Part shown: one piece after another, positions 20,551-31,704 of the stretch | How the letters are laid out: each line of letters begins with the position of its first letter | How positions within the stretch are numbered: position 1 is the first letter of the stretch | Assembly: GCA_951799405.1 (NCBI GenBank) | Contig: OX637337.1 | Span: 124,001-188,000, forward strand | Length of the DNA stretch: 64,000 nt | From: Agapetus fuscipes | Lineage: Eukaryota; Arthropoda; Insecta; Trichoptera; Glossosomatidae | Direction: 5' to 3' | Made by a program: the position numbers and the translations under genes | Notes under the pieces: model-generated | What the model was told of the DNA's origin: nothing | What the model saw: only the letters and a program-made list of their open reading frames with translations | The model's database searches: none

Positions 20551-23500
20551 CAAGGGCGTCGCCAAGGGGGGGCAGGGAGGGGCAGCTGCCCCCCCCTAGA
20601 GATTCTAAAAAAGTTGCCAAATATAATACAACCAAAGTCCTAAGTCTTTGAGTTGATTTGCTTGAAGTTCAAGCCTTGAACAATCATTCCCGTATGTGGA
20701 AACTCGAATGAATTTACCAATTCCACTCCTAATATTCCGTACGCTCAACTACGCTCCGCCTGGTCTACTCTATCGTTGAAGCGGGAGAGGGGGAGGGGGG
20801 AAGCAACATGTAACCGCGCCCCCCGCACAGCCGCCTTTGTTTTAGCGTCTGTCTGTCATTCATTCGTGCGTTAGCGTTGCCACTGCCCGCTTTTACGTTT
20901 GTTTTGTGCGCTATTATCACATGTAAATAGTTGCTTTGACCACATAATCAATATGGACATCAGAAAGTTTTTTGGTGAGTATCACTTGCGTTTAGCTTTC
21001 GTATTTTCCGTCCGTAAAATAACGTCAATTGATTTGACTATAAATGCTGATTTTGCATCGGTTTTTAAAATCGCAAAAAATCCGTTTCTAGTCACGATAT
21101 CCGATTCTTAAGGGTCATCAGTCTAAACCAAAAGGAAAATTGATCAATTTAATGGCTCAATCGAAAATAGGACCGTATTACCATAGTTTAAAGTAGAAAA
21201 TTGTATGAATGAATATCGGCACAGTCGGCTTGCGTATGCTTGAGACTTCGGCGCGTGCGTGTCGTCGCGCCCGCTCTAGAGTGCTCGAGCGAGGATGCCC
21301 GAGCGCGCCCGTGTCACCGGCGCTGGCCGCCGGCGAAACTCTGAAACCAGCCTAAACCGCCCGAAGTAGCTAGGGCTGTTGATATATAAAATATCGTTGA
21401 TGCTCGTCCTTGTGCGGGCTCGAGCCTGCTGCCGTCTTGAAGCGCATTTATGCTTTCAATGTGAATTGCGGACCAGAAGAAGTTGTAGCTATTTCAAATA
21501 TTTTGTTTTGCAGTTTTAAAAAGAAAGAAACCTGAAGGAGCAAGCAGTGACAGCGATGATTCCGTGGGTGACCTGACGAGACCTAGCACATTCAAAGAAC
21601 CGGACTTAGTTCCCGACTCTTCGATAAATGACTGCAACGAAAATGACATCGGTAAATTTATTGGACAAGCATCAATGTTATCGACTGAAATGAAGAAAAA
21701 ATTGCTCGAAAACACTTGGTATCCGTCTGCGACGTATTAATTTGCGGAAGACGCTAAACATTTAAAGAGGAAATTCAATTATTCATGGTTGGAAACGTAC
21801 TCTCCATGGTTGGCCTATTCCAGGCACCAAAAAGGAGCCTTTTGTAAATATTGTACGTTGTTCCCACCAAATCCAAATTCTTTTAGAGGCGTATTAGGGT
21901 CATTTATCATAAGGCCGTTTTGTAAGTTTAAAGATATTCACGAGTATTGCAAAAAGCACATGGAAACCCACTTCCATAAGATGGCACTGGAAGCCGCTAA
22001 ATCATTTCTTGGAAGTGTGCCTGTAGATTTACAACTCAACAAATACTCCCAGGGCATTATTGAAGAAAACCAAAAAATTATAACATCTATTATTTCCTGC
22101 ATTACGTTTTGCGGGTCGCACGACTTAGCTCTGAGAGGAAAACATTATGGTGAAGGTATTCTCGAGGACTTATACAAGCTACGAATTGACGCAGGAGATT
22201 TAGTTTTGAAGAAACACATTGAGCATGGGAAAAAGAATGCAAGCTATCGATCGATTGATATTCAAAATGAAATTATCGCAATTTGTGGAGATGTTATTAA
22301 GGCAGACATTGTGAAAAAAGTAAAAGAAGCAGAAGCTTATAGTGTGTTAGCAGACGAAACAGCTGATATTTCCGGTACTGAACAATTATCGATTGGGCTG
22401 CGATATTTTGACGAGGAAGCCAATAAGGTCCAAGAAATGTTCGTCGGATTTGTTGAGCTGAAAGGTCTGGATGCAAAATCTATTGCATATTGCATCGATG
22501 AGTTTCTGACAAAAGAAGACCTTAATACTGCTGAAAAATGCGTTGGTTTTGGATTTGACGGTTGTTCGACGATGTCCGGAAAAGACGGTGGAGTACAAGC
22601 GATCCTGCGCAAAAAATATACCAAAGCATTGTTCGTCCCATAAACTGAATCTGGTAATAAATGATCTCAATATTCTTCCTGAAATTCGAAACACCATGGG
22701 AACCACTAAAGATATTATTTATTTTTTTCGGGAATCTGTTTTGAGAAGAAAATTGGTACCTAATATTGCCAGGCTCTGCGAAACAAGATGGAGTGAGAAA
22801 CATAAAACTATCAGAGTATTTAAGGAGAATTTTCCTGTTATATTGGAAGCCTTAGAAAACTTATCGCGTGAAGGAAACAGTGCGACTCGAAAAAACGCCT
22901 TTCAATTCCATGCAGCTGCTTTCAAAATTTCTTTTATACTTTGATAGCTAAATACTCTGCTTTGTTGGAACCTGTTGTCAACGCACTCCAATCCATAGCT
23001 TTGGATGTGGTCAGAGGGCTCTTGAGGTGTGATACACACAAAAACAGCGCTCGCCAAATAAATCATCCTAATATTATTATTAAGGCCTCGCAACACGTCA
23101 AACGCATTTTTCAATTGCTTAAGAGCCACCGTGATAATCCCGAAAGAGTCACAGATGAAATTATAAAGGATGCTACTGTTGTTGCGGAGAAAGTCGGCCT
23201 GGAGGAGGATATCACTTCAATGCCGCGCATTGTTGGGAAACAACGTCATCGAAGCAATCACCCAGCAGAAAGCCCTTCATAATTCTGGAAAAGATCATTA
23301 ATAATACCATACTTGGACTGCGTTATTACATCGCTTGAAACACGCTTTGCTGAAGAAAATACTCCATCATTTGCTTTATCTAAATTACACCCCGCACAAA
23401 TGCAAACGATGTCAGTCGAAAATCTCACAGGAACTTGTGAAACTATCGCTCAGTTTTATAATTTACCAAACATAAAAATTGAAGTCGAGCTTTGGCAGCA

Positions 23501-23990
23501 ATTCTGGCATAATAAACCAAACTCAACAGATCAAACCGTTGTTGACATCCTAAAAGAAGCAAAAACTTTCTTTCCCGACAAGGAAAAAGCGTTGAAAATT
23601 TTGATCGCTCTTCCATGCACGACGTGTACGGTAGAGCGATCGTTTAGCAGCCTCGATGGTATCAACAATGGTCATCAACTTGTTAGGCCTTCAAAAATAA
23701 AACATCGTATTTTGTGAGGATTGTAATGTATTTAAAATTTAAGCAAGTTCAAAAATTGAGTCAACATAGAGAAAACCTCAAAAAGTCGGGAGCGCTAGCG
23801 CTTGCGAAAGAACTCCATAGATAAACAATCACAGTACATCTTATTTTTGGACACAAATCGCCAGCTCGTCGCCTTAAGGTCGTAAGGAATTTAGCAGAAT
23901 AGCGCTTCAGATTTACCACAAAAACGTATTTAAAATGCTTGGTCTCAACTCGTGCTTGCAAATAAGGATGTACCCAGTACTTTTTATATT
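20551..23990 (+). mobile_element. hAT-type transposon, 5' end present, 3' end not located
   Basis: The left end caagggcgtcgccaag followed by a run of G then C resembles the terminal sequence of ZMYM-related hAT elements. The transposase gene (20953-23717) lies inside. A CpG-rich island at 21225-21350 sits in its intron. I found no matching inverted repeat near 23750-24150, so the right end is deleted or decayed. Confidence 0.65.
20953..23717 (+). pseudogene. hAT transposase (zinc finger MYM-type 1-like), spliced, broken
   Basis: A short first exon encodes MDIRKFF (20953-20974) and ends in a GTGAGT donor. The 'tttgttttgcag' acceptor ends at 21513. Exon 2 continues in phase (VLKRKKPEGASSDSDD). 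The TTF-type zinc finger region follows (WLAYSRHQKGAFCKYC), then the RNase-H-like core with ADETADISGTEQLSIG and CSSHKLNLVINDLN, and the C-terminal dimerisation segment LPCTTCTVERSFSSL. Breaks are an in-frame stop at 21737, a frameshift near 22628, one near 22940 and one near 23283. A fragment of repeat S4 (about 23020-23075) sits inside the frame. Normal size would be near 800 residues. Confidence 0.85.
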
Positions 23991-24164
23991 TCCTCTTCTT
24001 TATACATCGCGCCTATTCGACGTCCATCTTTAAAATTGGGAGTAGCAAACCGCAGCTCACGACGGTTAATCAACCGCAGCTTGCGGCAGGCCGCATAGTG
24101 CGTACGTACTCTTAGTCTTCCATTTACAAATTTCTGCATGTATTAGAAGATAAGTTTAATATAA
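23720..24164. other. 3' flank of the hAT gene; no gene seen
   Basis: The sequence includes a small inverted motif (accgcagct … agcttgcggc, 24050-24090) that may be subterminal to the hAT element. No other feature can be supported. Confidence 0.35.
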
Positions 24165-24360
24165 TATATTTTTTTTAATAAATTTTATTTCAAAACAGTT
24201 TTGATACAATCAGCTATAATATTATAAATACCTACAAATGAGATAACAGAAAAAAACCAAAATATGAAATAATCGAAATTAATATTAATAAGTAATTAAA
24301 AACATATTACAAATACAAAAAATATTTAAGAAAAAAAAAAAAACAATGCAAAGCAACAAT

Positions 24361-24528
24361 TCTAATCTAATCTAATCTAAGTTGCAAAGATATGTTACAT
24401 TGGAGATTCAGATTACATGCATTCTCACAACCAGACACGTACAAGTTCGCGCTTGCACATGCCTCATGTGAACCTACAACATAAAAACCAAATCTCAAAT
24501 GGACATACACCCTGCAACTCTTAATATT
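24361..24528 (-). repeat. S1 repeat, 5'-truncated
   Basis: It contains the S1 3' half from 'aagagttgcagg' to the (ttaga)n tail, in the 3' untranslated part of the LINE above and on the same strand. Confidence 0.75.
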
Positions 24529-25360
24529 AGTAAACAATTATAGATAACAATTTAAATTATAGAAAACAATAATAAGTAAATAATATAAGCAACAATTAAT
24601 ATAGTAAAAAGATATATAATACTTAAAAGATATAAATAATTAGATTAGATTAGATTATATAATAAAAGTAGGTACAAATTCGATAAATATTAAGTAAAAA
24701 AACAAACAATGCAAAACAATAATTAATATAAGTGTAAAGAATTTTAAGTGGCAGGAATGATGGACTTTGAGTCTAAGCTATGAGCATGGAGCGAAGTAAC
24801 AGTGGCCATAGGCGGAACTGTAAAACACATTTTTTTAAAAGCAATTACATTAAAGTTGTGGAAAAAGTCAAAAAAGTGAAAGGTATTTAATAAAGAGCAG
24901 GTGCGAGTGATGTAGGTATTTTGAAGATAATTTGTTGAATGTTTATTAATATGGAATAGAGAAGGATGTCTAGTGTTAATGATTGGTGTATTAATAAACA
25001 TTCTACTGAGGATGTATGGTGAGTCAATTTGGTTGTTTAGTACTTTGTAAATATAAATTGCATCTCTGTAAGTTCTTTGAGATTCCAAAGTTTGAATAGA
25101 ATAGAACGAACAAGATGAGAGATAGTAATGAGCAAAATAAGAGCGTCTATAATTTTTATAATTAAGATACCTAATAAGTTTTCTTTGGACACTTTCAATC
25201 AAATTAATTTGATTTTTGTAATGAGGGTTCCAGATAATAGACGCGTATTCTAATCATGACCTAATGAATGAATTGAAAATCATTTTGATGGTTTCTGTTG
25301 ATTTAAATTCATTGCTTAGTCGCAGGATGAAACCAAGTAAACTAAAAGATTTATTAACGG

Positions 25361-26091
25361 TGTGGAAACTTCGTTTATTGGAAAAATTCTGTGTACAGCT
25401 TTTTTACAATATTGTTGTGATTTCTTGAAGGGCGTTCGGCAGTCTTGTTTCCAGAGACTGTCGCGGCGTGTCGATCTCCGGTCTCCAAATAGTTCCCATG
25501 GTCTCACGGAGGATGTCCGAGAGTGCGGAAGAGTTTGGAGGAGGGTGAAGGTTAGCGGAAAGAAGAGTGAGCTGCTAGACGCAAGGCGTGAAACTTTTGA
25601 GAGAAAGAGTGGTCCTGAAAAGGTCCACTATGGGATCGAAACTTGCGTCTGTTGAGCTCGGAAGGAAAGGATGGGTTTGGAGAGGTTTCTCGATCCTGAG
25701 AGCAGTTAGCCGTGGTGGCCAGGTATTGTAGGCAGCAATGCAGTTCCCCGAGTTTCTTGCGGTTGAAGAGTGGCGGAGGGGGTGCTGGCAGTGTTCGGTC
25801 GTCAGGCGAAGTGTTGGTGTCAGGCGAGAGCGAGCGGGCGAGCGTGTGTATTCGTCGAGTGTTGAGATTGTACTGCCCTACCAGCCGACAGCGGCCTATC
25901 TTTATACTACAGTTAATAAGTCCACTGTCGGCTCCTAGCTAGTGTCGGCCAATGAGAGATCGCCGTAGATCCCTTTGTTCCGGGCCGTCTATTGTTTTCG
26001 CCGGGCAGTGACCAGTGGCGTTCTGTTGTAGTTGACTGGGGGAAACGCAGTGGCGCTACATTGTATGTATATGAAGACAGACTGCACCACA
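25361..26091 (-). mobile_element. Solo LTR inserted in the LINE
   Basis: The segment begins TG (tgtggaaactt) and ends CA (gcaccaca) and is flanked by the 4-bp direct repeat acgg (25357-25360 and 26092-26095). It interrupts the LINE between LDSKLEFH and NKSFSLLGFIL. On the minus strand it has a TATA-like gtataaagatagg at about 25894-25906 and a polyadenylation signal ccaataaac near its 3' end (about 25370-25380), in the order expected for U3-R-U5. It is 731 bp long. No internal retrotransposon sequence remains. The family is not identifiable by eye. Confidence 0.75.
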
Positions 26092-27266
26092 ACGGTATGT
26101 TAAATATGTTCATGAAATTCCAGTTTGCTGTCAAGCAGCACTCCTAGATCTTTAATTAGATTAGTACGGTGAAGGGGCATATTGCCAAATTTATAATTGA
26201 ATAATATGTTATTTGTTTTTCTGCTAAATGTCATGACCTTACATTTGTCAATATTAAGGCGAAGATGGTTTCATAAAAAGAATTTTTCAATTCGGTCCAA
26301 ACTTTGTTGAAGCAGGTTGCAATCCAATTGTGAGGTTATCTTTTTAAAGATTTTTGCATCGTCAGCATAAATAAGTGAATTGCAATCTGGAGCGTAATCG
26401 ATAATATCGTTAATGAATATTACAAAAAACAAGGGACCAAGATGTGAGCCTTGAGGGACTCCAGAAGATATGGGAAGAAAATTAGATATGAAACCTTTGG
26501 TAGCTACTGCTTGGCTTCTGTTACTTAGGTAAGAAGATGTCCATCTGAGTAGATCACCATGAATTCCAAAATTAGCAAGTTTCCTCTAGAGAGTGTTATG
26601 ATCAATCTTGTCGAAAGCTTTAGAAAGATCGGTGTAGATTAGATCAACTTGATTTTTATTTTTGAATGCTTCAAATATGTTGTCAGTAAATTCTAATAGA
26701 TTGGACTCAGTGGATTTTTTGTTTATGAAACCATGTTGGGAAATAATATGAGGACGAGCTGCAGAGAATATTTGATGATACACAATTTTTTCAAAGATTT
26801 TACTGAAGACTGAGAGTTTGGAGATGGGACGATGTTTGGAGATGGGACGATAATTGGAGATAACAGTTTTGCTGTTAGATTTGTGTATTGGAGAAACCAT
26901 TGCTGTCTTCCACAGGCTGGGGAAAACACCCTCGACAATAGATTTTTTGAAGATAAGGGTGAGTGGGTAAGCGAATTGCTCTGAACACTTAAGTGCAAAT
27001 AGTGGATGTATTTTATCTGCTCCCGCACTTTTACGACCATCTATTGCCAGAAGATGTTTGCGAACATCATTTTCACACACAGAAATAGTGGCAATGTCGC
27101 AGACACCATCGATTCCATTGTGTTTAGGCAGATGGTTATCAGGAACAGGGGCTTCATAAATGGAATTAAAGTAATCGACAAATGCATTACAAATATCGAG
27201 ACCATTAGAAAACTTTTGATCGTCCAGGGTCATTTCGTTAGGAATTTCCGATGCACCCATTTTTGA

Positions 27267-27703
27267 ATAAGAGTTTTAGGCTTACACGGCCGGCTGATGA
27301 TGCTGGAGTGATGTTTTCCGGGATCTGTTGCCGTGGTCTGTGGGAGCTGGAGCTTCCAGACGTTTCACCCATTTCTACAATGGGCTTCTTCAGCGTGAAG
27401 TATGATGATGATGAAGATCTTGATGAGAACTGTGATGTCAGTGTGTGTGCAATTGCACACACACTGACATCAGCGTGCTTCTAAAGCGTGTGTTTGTTGT
27501 TACAAACAACAAACACACACTGTAGAAGCAAGATGGTAGACATATAAACCCTCATTGCACACACACTGACATCACAGTTCTCATCAAGATCTTCATCATC
27601 ATCATACTTCACGCTGAAGAAGCCCATCGTAGAAATGGGCGAAACGTCCGGAAGCTCCAGCTCCCACAGACCACGGCAACAGATCCCGGAAAACATCACT
27701 CCA
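27267..27703. mobile_element. 437-bp foldback element with hammerhead-like cores and 14-bp target duplication
   Basis: The flanks gcacccatttttga (27253-27266) and gcacccctttttga (27704-27717) are a 14-bp direct repeat with one mismatch, made from the LINE target. Inside, arms of about 170 bp are inverted. Hammerhead-like cores (CTGAAGA - GCCCAT/ATGGG stem - GAAACGTC) are at 27614-27648 (+) and 27359-27393 (-). The centre has nested small hairpins (tgtgtgtgcaattgcacaca and a gtttgttgt/acaaacaac pair). It has no coding capacity. Confidence 0.75.
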
Positions 27704-27900
27704 GCACCCCTTTTTGATTTGACATAACTCCAAAAATTACATGGCTCAGTTTTGATGCGGTCTTCCGTATTGTTTATAAAACGCTTTCGACATTGAATCT
27801 CGATTGCCTTTTGGCGTTTTCTCAAAGTTTTGAATGTCAGATAATCTAATGGATTTTTATTAATTTTCCAAAGTTTGTGGTACTTCAATTTTTCCCGGAT

Positions 27901-28165
27901 CTAATCTAATCTAATCTAATCTAAGTTGCAAAGACATGTTACATTGGAGATTCACATTACATGCATTCTCACAACCAGACACGTACAAGTTCGCGCTTGC
28001 ACATGCCTCATGTGAACCTACAACATAAAAACTAAATCTCAAATGGACATACACCCTGCAACTCTTGCCGTCCTTCCCTGAGACAGGGGTGACATTGGCA
28101 AAGTGAACCATTTTTACAGCATGGGTGGTCAGCCGCATACCAACCTATAAGTCAAGGAACACACA
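27901..28165 (-). repeat. S1 repeat, full-length and young-looking
   Basis: It is nearly identical to the two copies at 45876-46130 and 46831-47090. The (atcta)n tail is at the left. The identity indicates recent copying. A 75-codon open frame (MRLTTHAVKMVHF…) recurs in these copies, but is only a property of the consensus. Confidence 0.85.
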
Positions 28166-28614
28166 CACACGACAAATTACATTTTATACATCACTAAATA
28201 ATAATATCCAAATACAAAATATCAATTTACACATAAAAAACAAATTCCAATTTAATAAACCCTAGCCGCCAACATTACAGATCAACCGCCATTTCTTTCT
28301 GTCCTTACATACTTCTTTCATTTCCTCCAGAGTCATAATTTTCTTCATACAGGCTCTTCTTTTATTATGACTCTGGATATTCCATTCATTCGCAATTTCG
28401 GATATTTGGTCCATCCATACCTTTCTCGGTCTTCCTCTACCACGACATCCATCTATTCTACCAACATTATACTTTCTTCGTCAGTCTTTCCTCATTCATT
28501 CTCTCCATATGCCCAAACCATCTTAACAAACTTCTTTTAATCTTCACTTTCACACTTTCTCTTGCACCACATTCCGGATAATCCGGATAATCGGATAACC
28601 GGATAATCTTCTTT
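28166..28614 (-). mobile_element. LINE 3'-tail fragment directly upstream of an S1 repeat
   Basis: The minus strand encodes RWFGHMERMNEERLTKKV, then RGRGRPRKVWMDQISEIA and EEMKEVCKDRKKWRLICN, broken by frameshift. About 120 bp of AT-rich 3'UTR follow, then S1 on the same strand. The arrangement repeats that at 42120-42775, which suggests that S1 is, or was captured from, the 3' end of this LINE. Confidence 0.7.
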
Positions 28615-29295
28615 AATGACGTGGAGTACCAGGGTGGGAAATTATATCTCGACTGATTATTTATTGTAAAAGAAGGTACGTGTTCATGTATAATTGTGTT
28701 AAGAAGATGATGGAAATGCAAAGTAGCCAATTCAGCATTGCGATGATCAAGTTCCTTATACCAATTTATTTTAGAAAGTTCACTACAAATTTTGTCATAA
28801 TCTGCTTTGTAAAAAAGCGATATCTTGCGAGGTGCAGACTGAAAAACGGTTAGAGAAGACTGATATCCAAAAATATTTAAGGGAACATGGTGGGGGTCTA
28901 CCTTCACTAAGGGGTAGTCAGAGTGGGTGACTAAACAAGGTGTATTAAGGAAAGCCAGGTCCAAGATATGATCGCTGGTGTTACTAAAAGAGTTGTATTG
29001 CTGAATATCATTAAGAGAGATAAAGTTATTGACTGCGAGTGATATGTTACAATTTCGGTTAGTGATATTAACGGGACACAGATGGTTTCCCATCGATGAT
29101 TATGTCCAAGTTAAGTTGGGCAGATTGAAATCTCCCAGGACGATAAAGATATTATCTGGCTGTGAAAGCATTTTATCACTCACATGATCAAAAAGAGTGG
29201 AAATAAGATGGAAGTCCGTAGCACCTTTGGGATAGTATGAGCAGATTAAATATATTTTTTTGTTAGAGTTCGGGGTAACAAGTTTGTGGTGCATC

Positions 29296-29880
29296 GTGGT
29301 GACCCCGACGTGATTTAAAACAAAAAATTTGGTGACCCGTAATAATCAACTAAATGTAAACTTTTGAGGGAAATTAAAAGTGGCCCTAAGAAGGACCTTT
29401 TGTGTTGTGATGTGAGCAGTGTGCTGTAGGAGACGGTTGCCTCAAGTCTGTTCCGGGCGAGGTCTTGGGAATCTTCTAGGTAAAGATGTGGCGAAGCTGG
29501 AGATGTCCAGGTGAAGATATGATGAAGCTGGAGATGTCCAGGCGAAGGCGCGAGGTAAGATGTCGTCTCTGCTTGGAAATTGGCGGGAACGCGAGAGATG
29601 TCTTGAGATTTTGGCGGGAGATGTAGATGTCCGCTCGGTGGTCTCGAAGTTTCTCTGGTGATGATGTAGTGAACTGCGGAGACGTCCAGGCGACGGTGCA
29701 AAGTAGTTTTGCGTCTCTGCTTGGAAATCGGCGGGAACGCGAGACGGCTTGCAATTTTGGCGGGAGCGCGGTAAGATGTTGCTCGTTCCGTGGTCTCAGT
29801 GTGTCTGTCTGTTTGGAGCGCGGCGTACGCGTTTTATACTCCCGCTCGTTCTCGCGGGCCCACTACTAGGGGTGGGCACG
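29296..29880. mobile_element. GC-rich insert in the LINE, possibly LTR-derived
   Basis: It interrupts the LINE endonuclease. 'tggtgaccccgacgtgatt' at about 29301-29319 is complementary to the 3' end of eukaryotic tRNA-Trp, as in the primer-binding site of some Gypsy-type elements. An internal tandem duplication (tctctgcttggaaat…ggcgggaacgcgag at about 29567 and 29713) is present, and a TATA-like gagtataaaacgcg lies on the minus strand near 29835-29848. The signals point in opposite directions, so the structure is rearranged. No gag-pol is seen. Confidence 0.45.
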
Positions 29881-30206
29881 CACAATTTTCGGATTATCTT
29901 CTTTTTATCTGATTTCAGATATCTGGTTTTCTTTCATCTTCTGTACTGATGCACCACAAGTTCAATAGAAATACTTTCATGCGATAAGTTGCTAAGGTGA
30001 CATTTAAAGTTATTTTTTACTGCTATGGCTACTCCCCCACCAAGCCTATGACCGGTAGTATCATAACTCCGGTCCCTTCTAAATACAGTGTATCGGTTGT
30101 CAAAAATTTCTGCATCACAGTGCTCAGGAGTTAGCCAGGTCTCAGTAAGACATATTATTAGCTTCAAAGGTGGGTACCTCACAAATTGAGTGAAGCAAAT
30201 CAACAA

Positions 30207-31291
30207 ACGAGCGTCGACTGCTGCGTGACATTACTCAACCAGCACAATAATGAAGGGATTTTAAATTGAATCATTACCTGTGATGAAAAGTGGATCCTGT
30301 ACGATAATATAATCGGCAGCTCTCATCGCAATGGCTGAACCCTGCCGAACCAGCCAAATCATGCCCCAAGCGAAAATTGACTCAAAAAAAGTTATTTGTG
30401 AGCGTTTGGTGGACTAGTGCCGGTGTCGTTCACTACAACTTTCTTAATTAAATCTGGTCAGACAATTACGGCAGATGTTTATTGTCAGCAACTGCAAACC
30501 ATGATGGAAAAGCTAGCTGCTTATTAACCAAGGCTGGTCAATCGCTCTAGGCCACTGCTGCTTCATGGCAACGCTAGACCACACACTGCACAACAGATGG
30601 TGGAGAGAAAGCGGCCGGAATTAATTAATAGAAAGGGTGTTCCTTGACTGATAGGTTGGTATGAGGTTGACCATCTGTAAAAAATGGTTCACTTTGCCAA
30701 TGTCACCCCTGTTTCAGGGAAGGTCGGCAAGAGTTGCAGGGCTTATGTTCATTTGAGATTGGGTTTTTTATATTGTAGATCCACATGCGGCATGTGTGAG
30801 CGCGAAATTATGCGTGTCTGCTTGTGGGAATGCATTTAATATTAATCTCAAATGATACATATCTTTGCAGCTTAGATTTAGATTTAGTGTGGTCTTTCAT
30901 CACGATAACGCTAGACCACATACATCTTTAGCCACTCAGCAAAAACTAAGAGAGTTTGGCTGGGAGGTGTTAATGCATCCGCCATATAGCCCTGACCTTG
31001 CAACTTCAGATTTCCACCTGTTTCGGTCTCTTCAGATTTTTTTAGGCAGTGTCACTGTGTCAGGTTAACTCTCTCTCTTGAGAGAGGACTGCCAAAACTA
31101 CTTGTTGCGTTTTTTTGATCAGAAGTCCCAAAATTTCTACAGCAATGGGATCATGTCTCTACCTACAAGATGGTAGATAGTCTATGAACAAAATGGCGCA
31201 TTATGTACTGTAATAAAATTTAAATTAACTTTGAAAAAAAATGACCTGAATTTTCATATAAAATGCGAAGAAACTTTTCCCCGGACCCAAT
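30207..31291 (+). pseudogene. mariner transposase remnants, two pieces joined at an S1 repeat
   Basis: The first piece (30207-30635) has CDEKWILYDN, then VWWTSAGVVHYNFL and LLLHGNARPHTAQQMVE, where the catalytic Asp of the usual HDNARPHT is Gly. The second piece (about 30890-31290) has [18 protein letters not shown] and [19 protein letters not shown], then a terminal 'ttttccccggacccaata' like a mariner inverted repeat. The motif HxNARPHT occurs in both, so they come from two different copies. In-frame stops in piece 1 confirm decay. Confidence 0.8.
30640..30890 (+). repeat. S1 repeat between two mariner pieces
   Basis: This is a near complete S1 copy from 'gttccttgactgatagg' to 'gcagcttagattta'. 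A few bases in the 5' part are deleted (gaccatctgtaaaa). Confidence 0.8.
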
Positions 31292-31704
31292 ATGTAAGGA
31301 CCTAATATTTATTTATATTATGAACTGTTACACATTCATGATCCAAGCTGCTGTGCTGTTAATTTCCTATACAGGAGCATGTATCGTGTCAAAATTGATA
31401 TTTATTGAATATATATATTTTTTAAATTAATTTGTGAAGAGGAATGCAATTCACCAACCTATTTTGCCTATATATTGAGTACATACAAATTATACATGGA
31501 GAAAATTCATACACAAATAAATTGCACAGAATCTGCACTCGACTTTCTTGCATAAATTAACCCGCTGTATGACGTATGTAAAGCTAGAATCATCCACCAG
31601 CTTATGCCGTTTCAATAAAAATATAATATGTAATATATTCAATAATAAATCAATTTTATTTTACCGCGGTGTGTACCTGCATACTCGTACAATATGGAAA
31701 TAGC
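31292..31704. other. No gene seen; S2 SINE end fragment
   Basis: 31425-31470 ('tttgtgaagaggaatgcaat' and 'caccaacctatttt') is the terminal part of repeat S2. The rest is AT-rich. Confidence 0.5.

Larger units (their letters stand above)
24165..30206 (-). mobile_element. Jockey/CR1-like LINE, split by at least five insertions
   Basis: On the minus strand the pieces of one ORF2 run in order from 30206 to 24744. Endonuclease N-part: ICLTETWLTPEHCDAEIF at 29934-30206. Endonuclease middle with GDFNLPNLTWT at 29100-29294. Endonuclease end at 28615-29093. Linker (REKLKYHKLWKINK…) at 27717-27900. Reverse transcriptase with YTDLSKAFDKIDHN, SGVPQGSHLGPLF and YADDAKIF between 27252 and 26100. Thumb and C-terminus (SVQRKLIRYLNYKNY) at 24744-25356. 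Stops and frameshifts occur (e.g. at 26583-26590). The AT-rich 3'UTR runs to about 24165. No ORF1 is seen. The insertions are listed separately. Confidence 0.85.

Noticed and set aside
21225..21350. CpG island of an independent host gene
   Set aside because: It lies within the intron of the hAT transposase and is more simply part of that element.
27911..28138. A 75-codon protein family (MRLTTHAVKMVHF…), also at 45878 and 46837
   Set aside because: The frames are part of the S1 repeat consensus, have no start context or conservation beyond the repeat, and are broken in older copies.
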